This document shows, in pieces, positions 60,301 to 64,000 of a stretch of DNA of 64,000 bases. The stretch is taken from the NCBI GenBank assembly GCA_964036295.1, contig OZ038471.1, positions 16,647,184 to 16,711,183 of the forward strand, written 5' to 3'. Position 1 is the stretch's first letter; each line of letters starts with the position of its first letter. The stretch is from Plumapathes pennacea (Eukaryota; Cnidaria; Anthozoa; Antipatharia; Myriopathidae). The position numbers were made by a program, and so were the translations under genes. The notes below the pieces were generated by a model that saw only the letters and a program-made list of their open reading frames with translations, searched no databases and was not told the DNA's origin.

Positions 60301-63300
60301 ATAGGATAGAAAGAGATTTAGAAAAGGGAGAGAGGAAGTGAGGGAATAGAGAAAGAGACAGTGGACATGAAGTAAAAAGATTATATTAACTTGTCCTTTT
60401 ATTTCTTTTACAGCCACGAAAAGGCAAGGAAGGTAAGTAGTCGTGTTTTAAACAGAGTTGATTTACTCTGCCCTCACTCATGTTTTAGTAACTGGTTGAT
60501 CAAAGCTCTTTCAGGCTGAGACTGGGTTAGGTGTAAACTTGGTTATCATGTTTAAGCCTGAAAATGAGAAGCTTCTGCTTACAAAACTCTCTTGCTAATG
60601 AATGTTTTGAGCTGGAGCAAACATTTTAGTTGCATGTATATCTGTTTCCTAATTCACTTTCTGTCAAACTTTATCTACAACTAGAAGTCCTGTTGGTTTG
60701 GTACAGTAGTTTGAGTGTTCTTTCTGTTTAAGCTCATGATTTTGAACTCCTTTATTCAGCAGGCCTTGGTTTTGCTCCTAAAGAGCTTGTGATTGAGATT
60801 GACCACAACAAGTACAAGTGCAAGGTGCAAGGCTGTGACAAGTCATTCCGCAAGGAGAGTGGCTTAGAGTACCACATGAAGTATTACCATTCAGAGAAGA
60901 ACAACAAAAGGAAGAGAACCTCAGGTGGGTGATCAAACACTGACTTCTCCACTCCATGCAGCATGGCTGCTAACTAAACAATGCACTCGTTTATCAAAAG
61001 CTGAGTGTAGACAAAATTGTAGCTGATCTCTTGCTTGGGTTCAAGCTGGTCAGAATATTGACCCTTTCACTCTCAAACTCAGTTTACAAATTCTCCCAGC
61101 CATAAATACTGTAAAACATGCCTGTGTGATGAATTGAATCCAGTTTTATTTGAGCAAAATATCAAATATTGCATGATATATTTCTGGTGAGAGACTGATA
61201 GATAAAATTGAAGTAGGTCACTTGGGGAAGAATTAGACTGCAGATCTTGGTGTTCTTTTTCTTTTTTTGTCTAATGATTTTTCCCTACTGCAGCTTCTGC
61301 AAGACTCGACTCTGGGTCAGACATCTCCCCTGAGTCCACTGGGCCACGCAAAACCAAGCGGCGCTTTCATCGTTACTCTGCCCCTGGCCACCTCTCAACT
61401 GACCCCTCCCCTCTGATGTCCCCTATGTCAGGACCAGAGGGTGAGCTGGGTACTAGTTATGCTGAGGAGCCTGGAGCAAAGCTTGAGGTGGAGCAGGAGA
61501 TTGAGCCTGGGACTGAGTCTGAGGGCCTGGAGCTGGGGCCTGTGGAGAGTGTAGAAATTGAAGAGGAGGATGAGAGGGAGACGGATGTCATCAGGTGTAT
61601 CTGTAATGAGATAGAAGAGGGTGGCTTCATGATCCAGGTAAATATGCTGAAATACTCAAGATTAATCTGTTGTGACTTTAGTCGTCTGCGGAGTCATGTC
61701 AGGATATAGTTTGTCTCTGGTTGTGTTGTGCATTCCTTTAAGTGTGTCCTACATGGAGTGGTTGGTACTTGTCAAGTCAAAATCATCTTCGCTTGGAGGA
61801 GGGGAGCATCTTTTTTCCATTCCACTCCCAATTTAAGTTACAGCTGTGTTATCTGTTGCAGTGTGAACAATGCCTGACATGGCAGCACAGTGACTGTTTG
61901 GGTCTAAACGAAGAGACTGTGCCATCCAACTACCTCTGCTATGTTTGCTCTAACCCCAAAGGTAACACAGTTGACACTAACAGCACTAAACAACTCCTCA
62001 GAGTTTATGCATTATAATATTCTTGTCCAAAGTAAATTAGAACAATTTGAATCAAATGGCTGATGTTGTTTTCTGATGTACATGTATGTCAATGTAACTA
62101 GGAAGAAGAAACAAATTATTTCTTAGCCCATACAGTTTTGACAAAGACTAGTACATTTATTATCAAGACTGATCACTGGTAGTTATTTGTGGTACTTAAT
62201 GTGATTATATAATTATTTTTACAGGTCTCAGACTGAATGCAAAATACAGGGTATGTCCACTGTTCATAAATTTTACTCAACCTGTGCCTGTTCTACAAAT
62301 AACTGATTCCTCTGATAACCCCAGTTTTATGGACCCACAATAAGTTTCCCAGCCATTCCTCTAACCATTGTGATGTTTGTTTTACAGAATGACCACAATT
62401 GGTTCCGGAGGGGAACATTGGCCTCATTTCCATTCTTGCCCCACGAGGAATCTGAGTACGATGTGGAGCTTACATGTGCGACTCATGACCTAGTGAGTGA
62501 CGTGTATAATGTGAACACTGTGCTCAGCAGCCTGCGGGTCAAACTGGAGTTACTCAGGTCAGTTGGTCCTCACGTTCATTTAGGGAACTTGACTCAAACT
62601 TAAGTGTTACTGCCAAACTAAAAGGATAACTTCCTGTGTCTTATTGAATGCTGTAAGACCTCAAACTATACTTCTGGACACATACATTGGGGCAACATCA
62701 AAGTAGAACTTGGGGGAGTAGGCTCTTTGCACGGAAACTGGAACGAGCTTCAAAACAAGGCTGTCCTGGCATAACTGAGAAGGTTATCTTGGAAATTTAA
62801 CTACTCAATTGAAACCTGTGCATATCTTCTGAAGGCACCCTGGTACTTTAGAGCGATAGGAAACTCTCTTGGTTTATGTCTGGCAAATTTTGTGCCAGGT
62901 TAGCCTTGCTTTGAATCTAGGATGGTGGCACCGTACAATGAGCAAATTAAAGAGTCAAGGATTATAGCTGGCATTGGTTTGTGATGAGGGGGATAACCAT
63001 TACTTTAATTTTGTGAAGACAAAATTGACAAAATTGACAAAATTGCTACTGTTGCATTTTTCAGAGACCCGAGTCATCCTCAGATAGAATTGTGGAAACA
63101 TCCAGACCCACCAGCCACAGAAGAAGCTGTTGACTCTGTGAAGACAATCAAGAGCAAAGACCCAGAGGAGTTGTCTGCCGCAGTTGGTGATCAGAGTGTT
63201 GTAAATGGGCATTTGCAAGCAAAGTTGCTGTTGAAGGTGAAGTCAGAACCCTCTGTCAATGGTGACCAAACAACAGTCTCAAATACAAGTGACAGCATAG

Positions 63301-63900
63301 ATACCTCGCAGGCCATGGAAGTTTCCAGTGAAAAACCTGCTGAGCAGGAGAAGCCTCTGCAGGGTCCTGAGGGTACAGAAGTTTCCGCTGGAAGTCCAGC
63401 TGACGACTTGGGTGTGGTCAAGGAAGAGGAGATGCCCTTGTCGCCCCTTCCTGATCTGGTACCCGCTGATAGGGTGGAGCAGGGGAAGCAACTGGATCCA
63501 ATTAAAAAGGACGATGTACAGAGCAGTGGAGAAAGAAATGATGAAGCAATAAAACAGGGAGATGCAGAAGTTAAAGAGGGAAAACTCAGCTCTGTTGAGA
63601 TGGATTCCAGTGCAGGAACAAGGGAGACTGATGCTGTAGACAGTAAACCTGAAGAACACAATGTTGATGTTGGGGTTGAGAAGAAAACTTGTGCACAGCC
63701 TGATGTTGTTGCTTCAAGTGATCCAGGAAAAGCTTCCAGTGAGGTGTCTGTTAGTGCACAACATGTGGTCAAGGGAGAGACTGTGGAGAAAATGTCTGCA
63801 AAGGAGCCCTTGTCTGCAGTGGAGAATTTACTGGATGATATCACATCACTACAAGATGAGATGGATACCCGGATGACACAGATAGACAAGCAGTTGTCAG
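51324..63900 (+). CDS. PHF20: PHF20/PHF20L1-type Tudor-PHD chromatin reader, 3' end beyond window
   Basis: Exons 51324-51406, 52422-52587, 55406-55490, 55735-55808, 56170-56339, 56755-56853, 57104-58848, 59151-59399, 59769-60241, 60414-60432, 60760-60924, 61294-61637, 61862-61961, 62225-62250, 62388-62557, 63065-63900, with a GT donor at 63901 leading off the window; at least 1601 codons. N-terminal Tudor/MBT pair: FEVGARLEAMDF, then FEGWNHRYDEWIDFDSSRL, then GDRVLAKWLDCKYYPAKVT and FYDGVKKTVQ. Next come a basic coiled segment, a huge disordered exon with ELKP repeats and Pro-rich stretches, a C2H2 finger (C-x4-C-x12-H-x4-H, YKCKVQGCDKSF), a C4HC3 PHD finger (RCICNE to YLCYVC), and a C-terminal helix NLLDDITSLQDEMDTRM like that of PHF20. 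Family knowledge: PHF20 reads methyl-lysine within the NSL/MOF H4K16 acetyltransferase complex. Ortholog versus co-ortholog of PHF20L1 is undecided. Confidence 0.93.
55040..55262. repeat. Dispersed short element, AGTGAAAGGGTT family, PHF20-like intron 2
   Basis: Full right end CTTGGGAGTGAAAGGGTT with TGATAGTCCAATCAACTTTT and ATATCTCTGGTAAGAAACTG inside. Confidence 0.7.
55525..55682. repeat. Dispersed short element, same family, PHF20-like intron 3
   Basis: ATTTCTCCCAACCTGTCTAG, then TATATTTCTGGTGAGAAACTG; right end degraded. A further fragment is at 55984-56060. Confidence 0.6.
57190..57530 (+). repeat. In-frame 18-bp coding minisatellite (hexapeptide ELKPTQ-like)
   Basis: Within PHF20-like exon 7, about 18-19 tandem six-residue units such as QELKPP, QELKPT, QDLKPS, ENVKPT. 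It keeps frame throughout, giving a Lys/Pro/Gln-rich extended segment. Confidence 0.88.
59555..59640. repeat. Fragment of the TCTAAG/GGACA foldback family, PHF20-like intron 8
   Basis: ACAGTTAACTCCCTCTAAGA and AGGTGTCTGTCTTATAGAGA are inverted and related to 26305-26457. Confidence 0.5.
61062..61240. repeat. Dispersed short element, AGTGAAAGGGTT family, PHF20-like intron 11
   Basis: CCCTTTCACTCTCAAACTCA at the left and ATATTTCTGGTGAGAGACTG inside; opposite end degraded. Confidence 0.65.
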
Positions 63901-64000
63901 GTAAGCCGTCAGACATCCCCACCCTTCCCAGACTATATTGTACACTCAGCCAACTATTCAATTTTTCTAAGGGGGACACTGTAAAAGGATATTCAGGTGT

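Noticed and set aside
63191..63979. 262-codon minus-strand ORF rich in Ser/Thr
   Set aside because: It is antisense to the in-frame PHF20-like exon 63065-63900; composition is explained by the Glu/Lys-rich coding strand.

Overview
The window is intron-rich animal nuclear DNA. Five multi-exon genes could be assembled exon by exon from GT/AG boundaries, reading phase and protein similarity recalled from known families. Vertebrate-like protein sequence, many short phase-compatible exons, and a mix of MITEs, a tRNA-derived SINE, a Gypsy fragment and a DIRS-type tyrosine-recombinase retroelement fit an early-branching metazoan. An anthozoan cnidarian such as a stony coral is most likely, but that assignment is an inference and I could not run a search.

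Layout. 114-3171 (+): 3' part of RCC1L, a mitochondrial RCC1-repeat protein; the 5' end lies outside the window. 4034-6124 (+): NUDT8, a mitochondrial Nudix CoA diphosphatase, with two tandem alternative last exons. 6640-8255 (-): CFAP107, a ciliary microtubule-inner protein, convergent with NUDT8. 8460-43733 (+): MSH6, the mismatch-repair MutS subunit, head-to-head with CFAP107 across about 200 bp; 42 coding exons give 1352 codons. 46259-49945 (-): a single-pass receptor with a gp130-like cytokine-receptor domain, two FN3-type domains, one membrane segment and a short tail carrying an ITAM-like tyrosine pair. 51324-63900 (+, continuing past the edge): a PHF20/PHF20L1-type chromatin reader with two Tudor domains, a C2H2 finger, a PHD finger and a C-terminal helix.

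MSH6 is the dominant feature. Its introns hold almost all the mobile DNA: a 5.3 kb minisatellite in intron 8 whose unit resembles a splice donor, a 2.6 kb nested palindromic element in intron 11, nested TIR elements in intron 12, six copies of one MITE family, and a 6.8 kb intron 28 filled by a DIRS / TIR-element / Gypsy mosaic. The coding frame nevertheless stays open across all 42 exons, so the gene looks functional.

No operons, CRISPR arrays, rRNA genes or intact tRNA genes were seen. The neighbours do not form an obvious pathway. The interpretable relationships are the shared CFAP107/MSH6 promoter region, the convergent NUDT8/CFAP107 3' ends, and the divergent receptor/PHF20-like pair about 1.4 kb apart.
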